From Silene latifolia (taxonomy: Eukaryota > Streptophyta > Magnoliopsida > Caryophyllales > Caryophyllaceae), in NCBI RefSeq assembly GCF_048544455.1, contig NC_133526.1:11858001-11922000 (forward strand): DNA of 64,000 bases, given 5' to 3'. The first letter of the stretch is position 1, and every line of letters starts with the position of its first letter. Below the pieces are notes generated by a model. The model worked only from the letters and a program-made list of their open reading frames with translations, searched no databases and was not told the DNA's origin. Shown here in pieces: positions 42,134 through 52,162 of this stretch. Position numbers and translations under genes: made by a program.

Positions 42134-44848
42134 ATGGCTGTGGGTTTGCAGTCCAAATCATCTCATTTCATTTCTCTACGAAATACAACTTCAAAACAAC
42201 ATAAAACAACTTCAAGTACAATCAATAGTTCTACAATTCCTTTTTCTGTAATGGATTTTGAACATCAGTTTGGAAGATTCAATCAAGGTTATGAGGGTGA
42301 GGGTAGTGAGAATCACCATCATTATCAGCATTACAATCAGACTGTTCATCAACCCCACCCTGATGCTGCTTTCAACCCTATGAATCCCCTTCATGCCAAT
42401 GTCTGGCGCTATCCAAGGACGTGTGGTGTTATCAACGTGGACCCTGCTGAGTTAGGCAAGTCAAGGGAATTTTGGGGCAATTGTATTCTGGGGTTTATGG
42501 TGGATTATCGTCTGTTTGCTGAGAAACTCAATGATATCATTTCAAAGAAGTGGACCTCTAATGGGAGGATTACTGCTTTTAAGATGGGGGAAGTTTATGT
42601 TTTTCATTGTGAAGATGATGAGGACTTACAAGGGCTTCCGGCGAAAACGACGGTCACGGTGGATGGTGCTGTGATGGTTCTAGCAAGGTGGTACCCTGAC
42701 ACGGTCCCACGTACTGTTAGGTTTCCATTTGCTGAAGTATGGGTGAGGGTTTGTGGCTTGCCTTTTGAGTACCTCAACATGCATGTTGCGCAGGTTGCGG
42801 GTAAACTACTTAGCCATCAATTTCAAGTAGAACCTTTTAATCTTGTGCCTGAGAACGATTACCTGAGAATTAGGGTCTGTATTAAGCTAAATGAACCTTT
42901 GATGTCGGGTTTCTTTTTGGCAATGGAAACGGGTCATTTACTTTGGGTACAATTCAGGTATGAGAATGTTTTCAAGTATTGTATCAAATGTGGAAAAATT
43001 GGACATAAAGGAGCACAATGTAGAGAGAGTTTGGTATATGTTGTGTCAGGTATAGAGAGAATGCTTGATAGGTCTGTGGAAAGGGGATTTGTCGTTTTTC
43101 AAGCACACAGTAATCACACTATGTTCAATATGGATCTCAGGGCTATGCCGTCTACGACTAAGTTCTTATCACCTAAAGTTAGGGTTGGGAATAATAGGCA
43201 TAGGACTGGGCAGAGTAGTAGGAGGGAGTCACCAGAGAAGTATGTTGATTTTGATTTGTGTATTACTGCTGGAGGAAGGGTTACTCCGGGTATGAGGTTT
43301 GCTGTCACGGCGCAACCTTTTGCAGGCCCTGTTGTTTTCAGAATTGGAAGAGGAGTGCATGGTTCTGGAGAGGGGGTGGGACAAGAAGGAGGACAGGGGG
43401 ATGTTGTTATGAGTGAAGCACAAGGGAGAATGAATGAGGTGGAAAGAGCTCCAGCTTCTGACACTGGCATTGCCCCTGCGGTACCTATCCAGGATGCAGA
43501 TATGCATTATGCAGAGGATCAGAATGTAAGGGTTGTGGTTCCAGGTGCGGGGGGATGGTTGGATGAGGAGAATGAGCATAATGAAATGTATCACAGTGCT
43601 GAAGAAGACTTTGGGACTCATGGGGAGGGTTTTAGCAGGCAGTCTCATGAAGTGTTAAGGCAGTTACAGGAGAACGACCCATATGTGCTCTATGCTGGCG
43701 AAGGCAATATGAGTGGGGTGCTGGATAGGGATTTGCGGATTTAGGAAGCTATTAGTAGTAGAGTTGAAGGTGATGAACAGTGGACACGTTGGGATGATGA
43801 ATTAAGGCGATTTAACCAATTTTTTGATCCTCCTGTTAGTGGGATACCTATACGGTATCACTACCCTGATGGGTCTGTTCATCAGGTTGTGGAAGGAACT
43901 AATTTGAATGATCATCATCAAAATGAAGGAACTTACCAGGGGAGAATGAACCAGAATGAAGTTATTATCATTAGTGACTCTGATTCTTCTATGTCAGAGG
44001 CGCCTGGAGATGTTTGGATTGAGGACCCTGCGGCTGCTTCAGAGGACTATGAGGAATCATTTGAGGAAAAGTTTACTGATGTTATCATTGTGATTTCTTC
44101 TTCTGAGGGGTCTGGGGCTAAAGTGGCTAAGGGTGAAGGGGTTAGGGAGAGTACTACTGCAGCTGCTTTGACTGAGAAAGAACTGGAGGAGTTTGGCGAG
44201 CATGGGTTTGAGGCCCCCCCTATTTCTTTGAGGTCTGTTGGTATTGAGAAGAAGGAAAAAGAGCTGCAAGCTGGGTCCTCTACTCTGCAACCTCTTGAGA
44301 AGGTGTTTAAGGAGGCTGGGGACATGGCTGCTGTTCAGCAGGAATTGGGTGAAGGAAGCAGGAAAGGGAAGTCTAAGCTGTTTGACGTCCCTGCTGTTGG
44401 CAACAAATCAAAGCTTATTGCGGAGATATCACTAGGAAACATCTCTGATGGGTTCATGGGGTTGGCTGATGCCTACCATTTATCTGACTTACAACAGACT
44501 CTTAGGGAGGAAATAAGGATGGCAAGAAAGCGAAAGTGCAGTACTGATGTTGTTGAGTACATTGTGCCAGAGCAGGCAAAAGAGTCGCTGGAAAGTGCTA
44601 AGGAGTATTTGAGGCAGCTAGCCAAGAGAAGCTGTGATGGGGATGGTATTTTAGCTGGTAGAGAGGAAGGTATGCGCTATGGTTTTAGGGTGAGTGTACC
44701 GGATGTGGTAATGATTGATTCAAGTGACTCTTCTTCTTACTCCGTTAATGGAGTTCATGGAGTTTATGCTACTACTGCTGATTCTGGGTTTTTTTACGCT
44801 GATGGCTTTGCGAAGGTTGGGCCTTCACAACCTCCTCTGTCACCGTGA
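42134..44848 (+). pseudogene. LINE ORF1 (DUF4283 and CCHC zinc knuckle), one in-frame stop
   Basis: ORF1 would encode the RNA-binding chaperone of the LINE particle. Starts ATG at 42134. A DUF4283-type domain spans about residues 110-250 (NCILGFMVDYRLFAEKLN through VRFPFAEVWVRVCGLP). A CCHC knuckle follows (CIKCGKIGHKGAQC, about residue 278-291). A TAG at 43742-43744 stops the frame after 536 residues. The same frame then runs on without further stops to TGA at 44846-44848, so the original protein was about 904 residues. The acidic, Ser-rich C-terminal third is unlike the usual short tail and has no domain I recognise. Confidence 0.88.
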
Positions 44849-44942
44849 TGGGCCTTGTGTGGAATTGTAGGGGTCTTAATAACACGCTCGCCCCTACAAT
44901 TCCGAAGATAAGAGCGTTGTTAGATAGTAAGTATTATGATTT

Positions 44943-46135
44943 TGATGTATCACTTTTATATATACTTTTATAGCTCCCTTTATACCATTTTACATACCGT
45001 TTCGTGCCTATTATATCATTTATATGCTTTATTTCAATGAATTGTCGATACTGCCGCTATTTTGTGTTTTGATGCAGAAATGACTCGTTATGAGTATGAT
45101 CAAGCTAAGATTAGCATGACGGAGACGGCATAGCAGAATACACGAAGCATGGCACGGGAAACGAGGAAGCACGGAGACTAGAAGTGAAAGAAGAGAGGAA
45201 ACCGTCTGTGAAGCAAGTTCCTCGATCGAGTCACCACTGGCTCGATCGAGCAGCTGTCCTCGATCGAGTCACCTCTGGCTCGATCGAGGAACCTCTCTGG
45301 CAGACTTATTTCCAGATTTTCCTAAAACGATTATCTTTTGTTATAAAATAGAAACTCGTGTTTTATTCTTGGACTACGTTTTATTTTACTTTCATACTGC
45401 TGGATATTTCCTTAGAACCCTAATTTCTTCCTTGTGACGGTACTAATCTTTCCTCATTAATTAATCATTCATTGTTTTATGTTAATCAATTATTGTTCCA
45501 TGCTTTCAATCATGTTTTCATTATCAATCATTGTTGTTAATGTTATCATCATGAGTAGCTAATCTCCTCATCTAGGATGAAGGGGATCTAGGTTAATTAA
45601 AAGGGAAAATTGATTAATTGCTATTGATATCGCTTAAGTTGTTGTTTGATTATTGTACTTCTTCTCGTTAATTAACTTGAGGTCTGAGTTATTAATTAGT
45701 GTAGCGAATTGATCCTATCGCCGACTGGGTTAGAACTAATATAGGCTGCGATAATCAAATAGATTGTATCTAATTATAACGACCGCATGTTAGAATCGAT
45801 CTAAAGGGCATAATTGAGTCGACCGATCTTATGACCTTAAACAGCTTGATAGATTTAGCAATTGATTAACAATCCCCAAATAATTGACCTAGTGAACCGG
45901 AAGTCCTAGACCTTTAATATTATTGTGTAAACCTTCATTTAATTACTGCAATTAGTTTATTAGATCAAAACCAAACAAAACCCCCAGAAATTGGTTACCC
46001 TTAGACAACTTAAATAATTACAGACTTAGCTTTTACCGCCTCCCTGTGGATTCGATACCTGTCTTACTGCTAGCTATTCTTGTTAGTCCTGAGATAGATT
46101 TACTTTGGTTTGGTGATACGACTTTAGCCACATCA
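44943..46135 (+). mobile_element. Solo LTR inside the LINE endonuclease
   Basis: 1193 bp, TGATGTATCAC at the left and CCACATCA at the right, with a perfect GATTT duplication at 44938-44942 and 46136-46140. No internal region or second LTR, so it arose by LTR-LTR recombination. It shares the start, the palindrome array and the CCCTGTGGATTCGATA motif with the LTR at 18523-19781. A TATA-like TATAAAA lies at 45342-45348. Excluding it together with one GATTT restores the endonuclease frame phase. Confidence 0.93.
45221..45288. promoter_or_regulatory. CTCGATCGAG array in the solo LTR
   Basis: Perfect palindromes start at 45221, 45241, 45259 and 45279 (spacings 20, 18, 20). They lie in two copies of a CTCGATCGAGTCACCNCTGG unit. 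The array ends about 53 bp upstream of the TATA-like box. Confidence 0.6.
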
Positions 46136-46780
46136 GATTTCCTTTTTCTAATCGAGACCAAATGTAATGCGAATAAAGTTTTCCCTATGTTTAGATCGTT
46201 AGGTTTTGTGAAGTGTTTTGAGGTGGACGTCGTTGGAGCCTCCGGAGGTCTATGGGTGGGGTGGAAAAGGGAAGCAAAGATGACTCTTGTAAGGGCATGT
46301 AGCAACTTTATTGTGCTTTTGGTCAAGAAATATGACGGTCTCTTTTGGTATCTTGTGATTTTTTATGGTGCTTCGGAGTTAAATTTACGTTCTTCTGTTT
46401 TAAACGAGCTTGATGCATGGATTGAGTCTTGTTACGCATCTGTATCTTATCATTGGAGATTTTAATCAGGTGGATTGTTTTTTGGATAAATGGAGTTGTA
46501 ATCAGAATCCTATTAGGGGAGCAAATGAGTTTGTAAATTGGAAAATCAGGAATGAATTAATTGATATACCGCTCAAGGGGCCGAGATACACATGGTGCAA
46601 TAATCGTAAGGGTGACCAAAGGATATATGAGAGGCTTGATAAGGCTCTAGGCTCTAAGGATTGGCTTATTCATTTCTCAAATACGGGTATTAAACACTAT
46701 CCCGTTCAATTATCGGATCATGCTTCCATTGAGCTTGATTTACAGTTTACTGGGAGTGGAGGAAAAAGACCATATAAAAT
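46136..46780 (+). pseudogene. ORF2 endonuclease remainder
   Basis: Shows LFLIETK, the middle FYGASELNLRSSV, then, after a frame change near 46445, the catalytic IIGDFNQVDC and later QLSDHASIELDL. These are the conserved blocks of LINE endonuclease; the active-site residues visible are unchanged. Confidence 0.85.
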
Positions 46781-47379
46781 GGATGCTTGGGTGTTAGATC
46801 ATGAGGAATGTTTGAACGGGATACATGTCGCCTGGAACCAGGAGGTGGTTGGATCACCGGCTTTTAAAGTAGTTCGAAAACTTGCTAGGGTAAGAACTGC
46901 GGCAAAAAAGTGGGCTTTGGATAAAAAGGGTGAGTGGAGGAAGGTATGGGATGACTTTGATAAGAAATTGGAGGACGGTATGAATTTGGATGTTTCGGGT
47001 GGAGGGGAGGAGCTGTATATGCGGGCAAACGAGGAAGTTAAGGCTTTTGCAAGGGCAAATGCGATCTTTTGGAAACAACGTGCTAAGATGCGGTGGATCG
47101 TGGATGGTGATACATGTACGAAGTTCTACTTCAACTGGGTCAAGGGGGGGAAAGGGAGAAATTATATACATGGTCTTAAAGGTGAGGATGGTGTGTGGAT
47201 TTATGATCACAATCTTGTAAGTTCTGAATTCCAAAAGAATTTTAAGGCTCTGTACGAGGCTTGTGATGGTAATCAGGTGGATGTGGAGTGGAGACCGGTG
47301 GCATCCTTTGATCGGATCCTTTCTCCGGTTAAAAGGTTTCTCTCGAATGATGATGCGGACCATCTTCTCAAGCCTTTTA

Positions 47380-48500
47380 CGGCTAAAGAAGTACGGGGCG
47401 CAGTTTTCCAAATGGGAGCTTTTAAATCACCGGGGCCGGATGGTATCCCGGCGTGCTTTTTTCAGAAATGTTGGCCTTTGGTGAAAAAGGAGGTAACTAA
47501 GGCTGTGCTATCTATTTTGAATTCTGGCAGGGTCTTACGAGAACTGAACAGAACTTTATCACTCTTATACCTAAAACAGATAGTCCGGAGGGTGTCTCGA
47601 ATTACAGGCCCATAAGCCTTTGTAATGTTTTCATGCGCATTGTGTCTAAATGTATTACAAATAGAGTGGCAAGGGTTATGGGATCTCTGGTGAGTGAATC
47701 GCAAAATGCCTTCATTCCTGGTCGGTATATAAGTGATAATATTTTACTTGCCCATGAGACTATTCATCGTATACTGAGCCATAAAAAAGGAAAACATGGT
47801 CGGTGTGCTTTTAAGGCGGACATGAGTAAAGCGTATGATAGAATTAAGTGGGATTTTTTGGAGGCAGCTCTCGTTCGCTTTGGCTTTCCACCAAAATTAG
47901 TACACCTGATTATGAACTGCGTTACCATGGTATCTTATGAGGTCCTCTTTAATGGTTCTCCGCTGCCTCGTTTTCAACCGCATTGTGGTTTGCGCCAAGG
48001 TGATCCTTTATCCCCGTACCTTTTTATTCTTTGTATGGAGGTACTTGGAGGGCAGATTGAGCGTGCAAAGGAGGTGGGTCTTTTGAAAGGAATCACTCTG
48101 TGTAAACAGGAGGAACCGATCACGCATTTATTTTTTTGCGGATGACTCTGTATTTTTCTTCCAAGATAAGGGACAAGCGGCGATTAGCTTAAAAAGGATC
48201 TTGGATGATTATTGTGATGCATCAGGACAAAAGTTGAATTTGGATAAATCTGGTATTCTCTTTAGTCCGAGTACGACACTAGCAAAGGCACAAGGGACCA
48301 TGAGTATTCTTCGAGTACGAACTTCAAAAGGTATTGGAAAATATTTGGGGATACCCGCGGAATTTCAGGAATCTAAGAAGGGGATTTTTGATTCTCTTAT
48401 TGATTATGTCACTAAACGCATCTCTTCATGGAATGGAATATTCTTATCGGCAGCTGGTAGGCTTACCTTAATTTCTTCAGTCCTATCAAATCTCTCTAAT
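47380..48500 (+). pseudogene. ORF2 reverse transcriptase core
   Basis: Conserved blocks: FKSPGPDGIPACFFQ, NYRPISLCNV, SQNAFIPGRYISDN, FKADMSKAYDRI, GLRQGDPLSPYLFIL, then FADDS in the next frame at 48135-48149. Frame changes lie near 47548 and at the T7 run immediately before FADD. Confidence 0.9.
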
Positions 48501-48799
48501 TACTTCCTATCGGTTTTCAAAATTCCGGTAAGTGTGTCAGCAAAGCTCAATTCTCTGTTGGCACAATTTTGGTGGGCTGGGTATAAACTGGGGAAAAAGC
48601 TACATTGGTGCAGTAAGAATTTTCTAAGTCTTTCTAAGAGTTCGGGAGGGTTGGGTATTCGAAATGTTGGATGTCTCAATAAGGCGCTGCTCGCTAAACA
48701 TGGTTGGAGACTTGTCTCGGGGGATGATTCTTACCTTAGTAGGATTTTCCGACGAAAATTTTTTGGAACGAATACCTTTGTTGATGGACTGCGACCTAA

Positions 48800-50216
48800 A
48801 TATGGTTCGGACTGTTCATGGGGGGTTAAAAGTATTAAGTATGGTCTGGAGCTGATTCTGGATAACATTGGTTGGAAGCCATGCTTGGAATCTTGTCTTA
48901 ACGCGTGGAATGCAAAGTGGGTTAATGCAAATACGCCGGAACCGAAAGATCGTTTGCTTGATTCGGCCTTTCTTTTTCTAGGAAGCCTTCAAGTACGGGA
49001 ATTATGGAATCGTGACTTGAGGTGGAATGCTTCTCTAGTGCGTGCCCTTTTTAAGGAAAAGGATGCGGATTGGATATTGGCATCTACCCTATGTACGTCT
49101 AAAAAGTATGATGAAGTCTTTTGGCCTCTCACTAATGATGGAATTTATTCGGTGAAGAGTGGGTACGGCATTGCTTTCATGGAGTTTTTTGAACAACATG
49201 GTACTTTAAAAGATAAATCTAGGATCACCATGTCCGGGAGGGGTTTTTGTAAATCACGCCTTTGGAGCTTACCTGGCCCGAATGTATGGAAGGTTTTGAT
49301 CTGGAAAATCGTCACAAACACCCTGCCTGTAGGTTTTGAGTTTCACAAGCGATCGATTGAAGGGAGTCATACATGCAGGATGTGTCTAGGGGATCAACAA
49401 TACAGTGAGACAATTGAGCATATCTTTAGGGATTGTGCTTTATCTTCCAGAGTTTGGGCAGGGACGGCCCTCGGGATTCGGGTTGAAGGCACTGCGATGA
49501 TCCCGCTTGGCGATTGGGTCATAAATTGGATCCGGTATTTGGATACTTTGGAGGGGGACGAAAGTCGAATTCTTGTCTTCTTGGCAACTTTATGGGGTCT
49601 TTGGATCACTCGTAACAATGCGGTCTTCAAAGGAGATCAGGTTATGCCGTGCGTCCTCCTCCAGTCAATCGCCAACAATGTGGAGGTGTATTTACAATCT
49701 AGACTGAAGGAGAAGGAGTACAATGAGAAGGTGCAAGGACGAGTGATAGAATCGTTAGGAAAAGATGGTATGCATACTATTAAGGATGGTCACCCAGTTT
49801 ATATGGTTGGTAGACGGGGTCATTGTAGAGGTATTCGGATAAAGGTTGATGCTGGATGGTTGAAGACCTTGGACGCGGCAATAGGGTGGGTGGTGTATGA
49901 TGGTGATGGGGTTATGATTGAGAGCGGAAGCAGGAAGATTAAGGCTGAATCAGCTCTGCAAGCATAGGCCTTAGGTATCTCTGAAGTTATTCAATAGGCC
50001 GTTGGTAGGGGCTTCCTCCATCTGGAGGTAGTGTCGGATTGTCTGCCCTTACTTTGTCAGATTGCAGGTTTTACAGGAGTTCATCATGGCATCAAAGGCA
50101 TTCTGCAGGATCTCAAGGACTTTTATGCGTCTTTTCATTGTTTAAGTTTTGCTTATATTGCTAGAAATCTTAACTTTGTAGCACATGGTCTTGCTGCTCG
50201 GGCCATGCGATTGTAA
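48800..50216 (+). pseudogene. ORF2 zf-RVT and RNase H tail
   Basis: The zf-RVT block reads GIYSVKSGYG, WKVLIWKIVTNTLPVG and CRMC...HIFRDC. Then come LWGLWITRNNAVFKGD and an RNase H beginning IKVDAGW. Two TAG codons split the RNase H before VVSDCLPLL and the final FAYIARNLNFVAHGLA. Confidence 0.85.
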
Positions 50217-50268
50217 AACTCTTTATTTACGGTTGCCAAAAAAAAAAAAAAAAAGATCCTAGAGCATC

Positions 50269-50388
50269 TCAATAGTTAAATCTTTGTACTAGATGTTATT
50301 TAATGGTTAAATCTTTGTAAGAGTAATTTCTTTACCCCGTTTGAGATGATTAAAGGATATAACTAATCGAAAGTAAATAAATAAATAA
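50269..50388. other. Spacer, no gene seen
   Basis: Short AT-rich stretch with a repeated GTTAAATCTTTGTA unit (about 50274 and 50307). Confidence 0.5.
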
Positions 50389-50390
50389 TA

Positions 50391-50685
50391 CCCTCTTCTA
50401 TTCTAGATAAGTGTCCATTGTGGAGATAGCACGAGAATCAAGAAAATGAGTTAAATAATGTAAAGTATTGTGGTGGAGTGAGGTTATTGGAGAGAGAGAA
50501 GATATTGTGGGGTATTATTGTGAGTGAATTGATTAAAATAAGTATTATTTTGCGTTGAGGTGGGGTATTGTTGTGGGGTTGAAGTGATTAAAATAAGTAT
50601 AAAAGTTTACCAAAAATAGACAATGAGACATTATTGTGAATAGACGGAAATGGACAATGGGACACTTATGTAGAATAATAGGGAG
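50391..50685. mobile_element. Stowaway-like MITE
   Basis: 295 bp with ends CCCTCTTCTATTCTAGATAAG and CTTATGTAGAATAATAGGGAG (inverted, with CACTTAT/ATAAGTG next to them). TA lies on both sides (50389-50390, 50686-50687). Confidence 0.85.
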
Positions 50686-50687
50686 TA

Positions 50688-51348
50688 ATAATTAGAGACG
50701 GATTGATTACGGTTTCTTGTTTTTCTCCTTCTCTTTACCCGGGAAATAAGAGACGGATGTTGTTGCCTTGCTCAAACAGATTCAGAGCTTCTCTGTGTCG
50801 CAGGATGGCGGCGCGCGCTGCTGCTTATATTTTTAATAGAATTAGTTTTAGGGATAATTTTCATGGTACATTTGAGGTTTACACCTTTCCCTAAATAACC
50901 CTACTTTTATCAAAAAATCATTTGTCTGGTCATATTTCTTAGATACGAGATCGAAAAACCGCGAATTTTTTCCTAAGTGGAACGACTTTACGAGATCGTC
51001 AATTTGAAAATAAAAAACGTGTTTTTCTTACAACTTAGAACGGAGTTACGACTTGTTAAAGTTTATTCGTTCAAGAAACTTTGACCGACTTTTATTTTCG
51101 ATTACATATGCAGAAAATGAACTCTTTTTTTTTTCAAAATGATTGTCATTCCGGGGTCAACAACTTTAGAAGAAGAACCGCGGCTTTACAAAATCGTATA
51201 GGAGATATGTGTAGTTAAAAATAATTTTTCTGAAAAGTAGGGACATTTGGGGAAAAAAAAATGCAAATTTCGGGGTATCAAGAGAATTATCCCTTAGTTT
51301 TATAACTCGACTACCGACTAATTTCTTGTAATAATTTTGAGCTCAATA

Positions 51349-51382
<34 letters not shown>

Positions 51383-51430
51383 TAAAACTACAATTATTTT
51401 TATTTTAATTAAAACAAAAAAAAGAGTGAA
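50688..51430. other. Upstream region of the kinase gene
   Basis: No gene recognised. A TAA microsatellite occupies about 51345-51382. The rest is AT-rich and probably includes the kinase promoter, but no clear TATA box can be chosen. Confidence 0.5.
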
Positions 51431-52162
51431 AATAAAACTTCTCTCTTTCTGTATATTTCCATCTCCCGTTTCCAAATTTCTTTTTCTGGTGTTGATGCCG
51501 CCAAAATCACAGCAATATCGCCGTCCAACGACGTCGTTTGATGATTTTCTCCGTAAGCCACTCTGTTATCTTTTTCCCTTTCCAAATATCCCAAGAAATT
51601 CCAAAAACAATAATTCAAATTCAAATTTCTTATGATATGATCATCCTTTTCACCAAAATCATATGCAAAATTTATGATCGCCCTTTAAATAATTACTCTT
51701 TTAATTTGATCAAAGTTTCAAGCTTTTAATCTTACAAAAAAATCACAAATCGGGATCGTTTAGGTCATTTAATTGAAATCATTTTTCTGTTGATTTATGA
51801 GCTTGAATTGTTTAGGAATTTTCGTATTTATATATACATTTTAGAGAGATTTATTTTTTAATTTGTTCGTTTGTATATATAGGTATTGAATTAAATTGGG
51901 GGTTTAGTAAATTTTGTGATTAGGTATATATTATACTGTTATTTGTGGAGGATTAATCTTAGGTATATAGATTTTATATTTTAATAAGTTTTGAGTTGTA
52001 GAGAATTACAGATAGTTGCATTTTTGTTTTGAATCTGCCATAGTGTTTATATTTGAGGTGTTGGTGGTATAGATCGTGATTTGGTGATTCGTTTCGGTTT
52101 CGAGTTATGAAGTGGTGATTTACTTGTACGAAATTGAGTGTGTTATAGGGAAGGAAGGAGGT
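51431..52162 (+). other. Probable 5' UTR of the kinase gene with an intron
   Basis: Pyrimidine-rich leader about 51431-51550 (CTTCTCTCTTTC) with a candidate donor CCGTAAG near 51553 and a long T-rich, intron-like stretch to about 52075. A tiny upstream frame ATG-AAG-TGG-TGA lies at 52107-52118. The 5' UTR intron is inferred from composition only. Confidence 0.4.

Larger units (their letters stand above)
44848..50216 (+). pseudogene. LINE ORF2 (endonuclease-RT-RNase H), broken
   Basis: ORF2 starts ATG at 44848, overlapping the ORF1 stop as TGATG. It encodes the endonuclease and reverse transcriptase for target-primed integration. The apurinic-type endonuclease starts MGLVWNCRGL. It is cut by the solo LTR after codon 32 and resumes in frame at 46136. 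Frameshifts follow near 46445, 47548 and in a T7 run at 48131-48137. TAG stops at 49965-49967 and about 49996-49998 precede the last RNase H block ending 50216. Each break is single and the remainder is well preserved, so decay is limited. Confidence 0.9.
41576..50253 (+). mobile_element. Full-length plant LINE with solo-LTR insertion
   Basis: 8678 bp bounded by a perfect 15-bp target duplication. Without the 1193-bp solo LTR and its 5-bp target repeat it is about 7.5 kb. Layout: 558-bp 5' UTR, ORF1 (RNA-binding), ORF2 (endonuclease, RT, zf-RVT, RNase H), short 3' UTR and a 17-bp poly-A. ORF1 has one in-frame stop and ORF2 has three frameshifts and late stops, so it is now inactive. The retained 5' end makes it unusual among LINE copies, which are mostly 5'-truncated. 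Confidence 0.95.

Noticed and set aside
46854..47411. 185-codon minus-strand frame
   Set aside because: Exact antisense of the LINE endonuclease/RT coding frame; a shadow.
50703..50894. 63-codon frame with ARG/CYS-rich start
   Set aside because: No recognised domain and no support from flanking signals; probably chance in the kinase upstream region.
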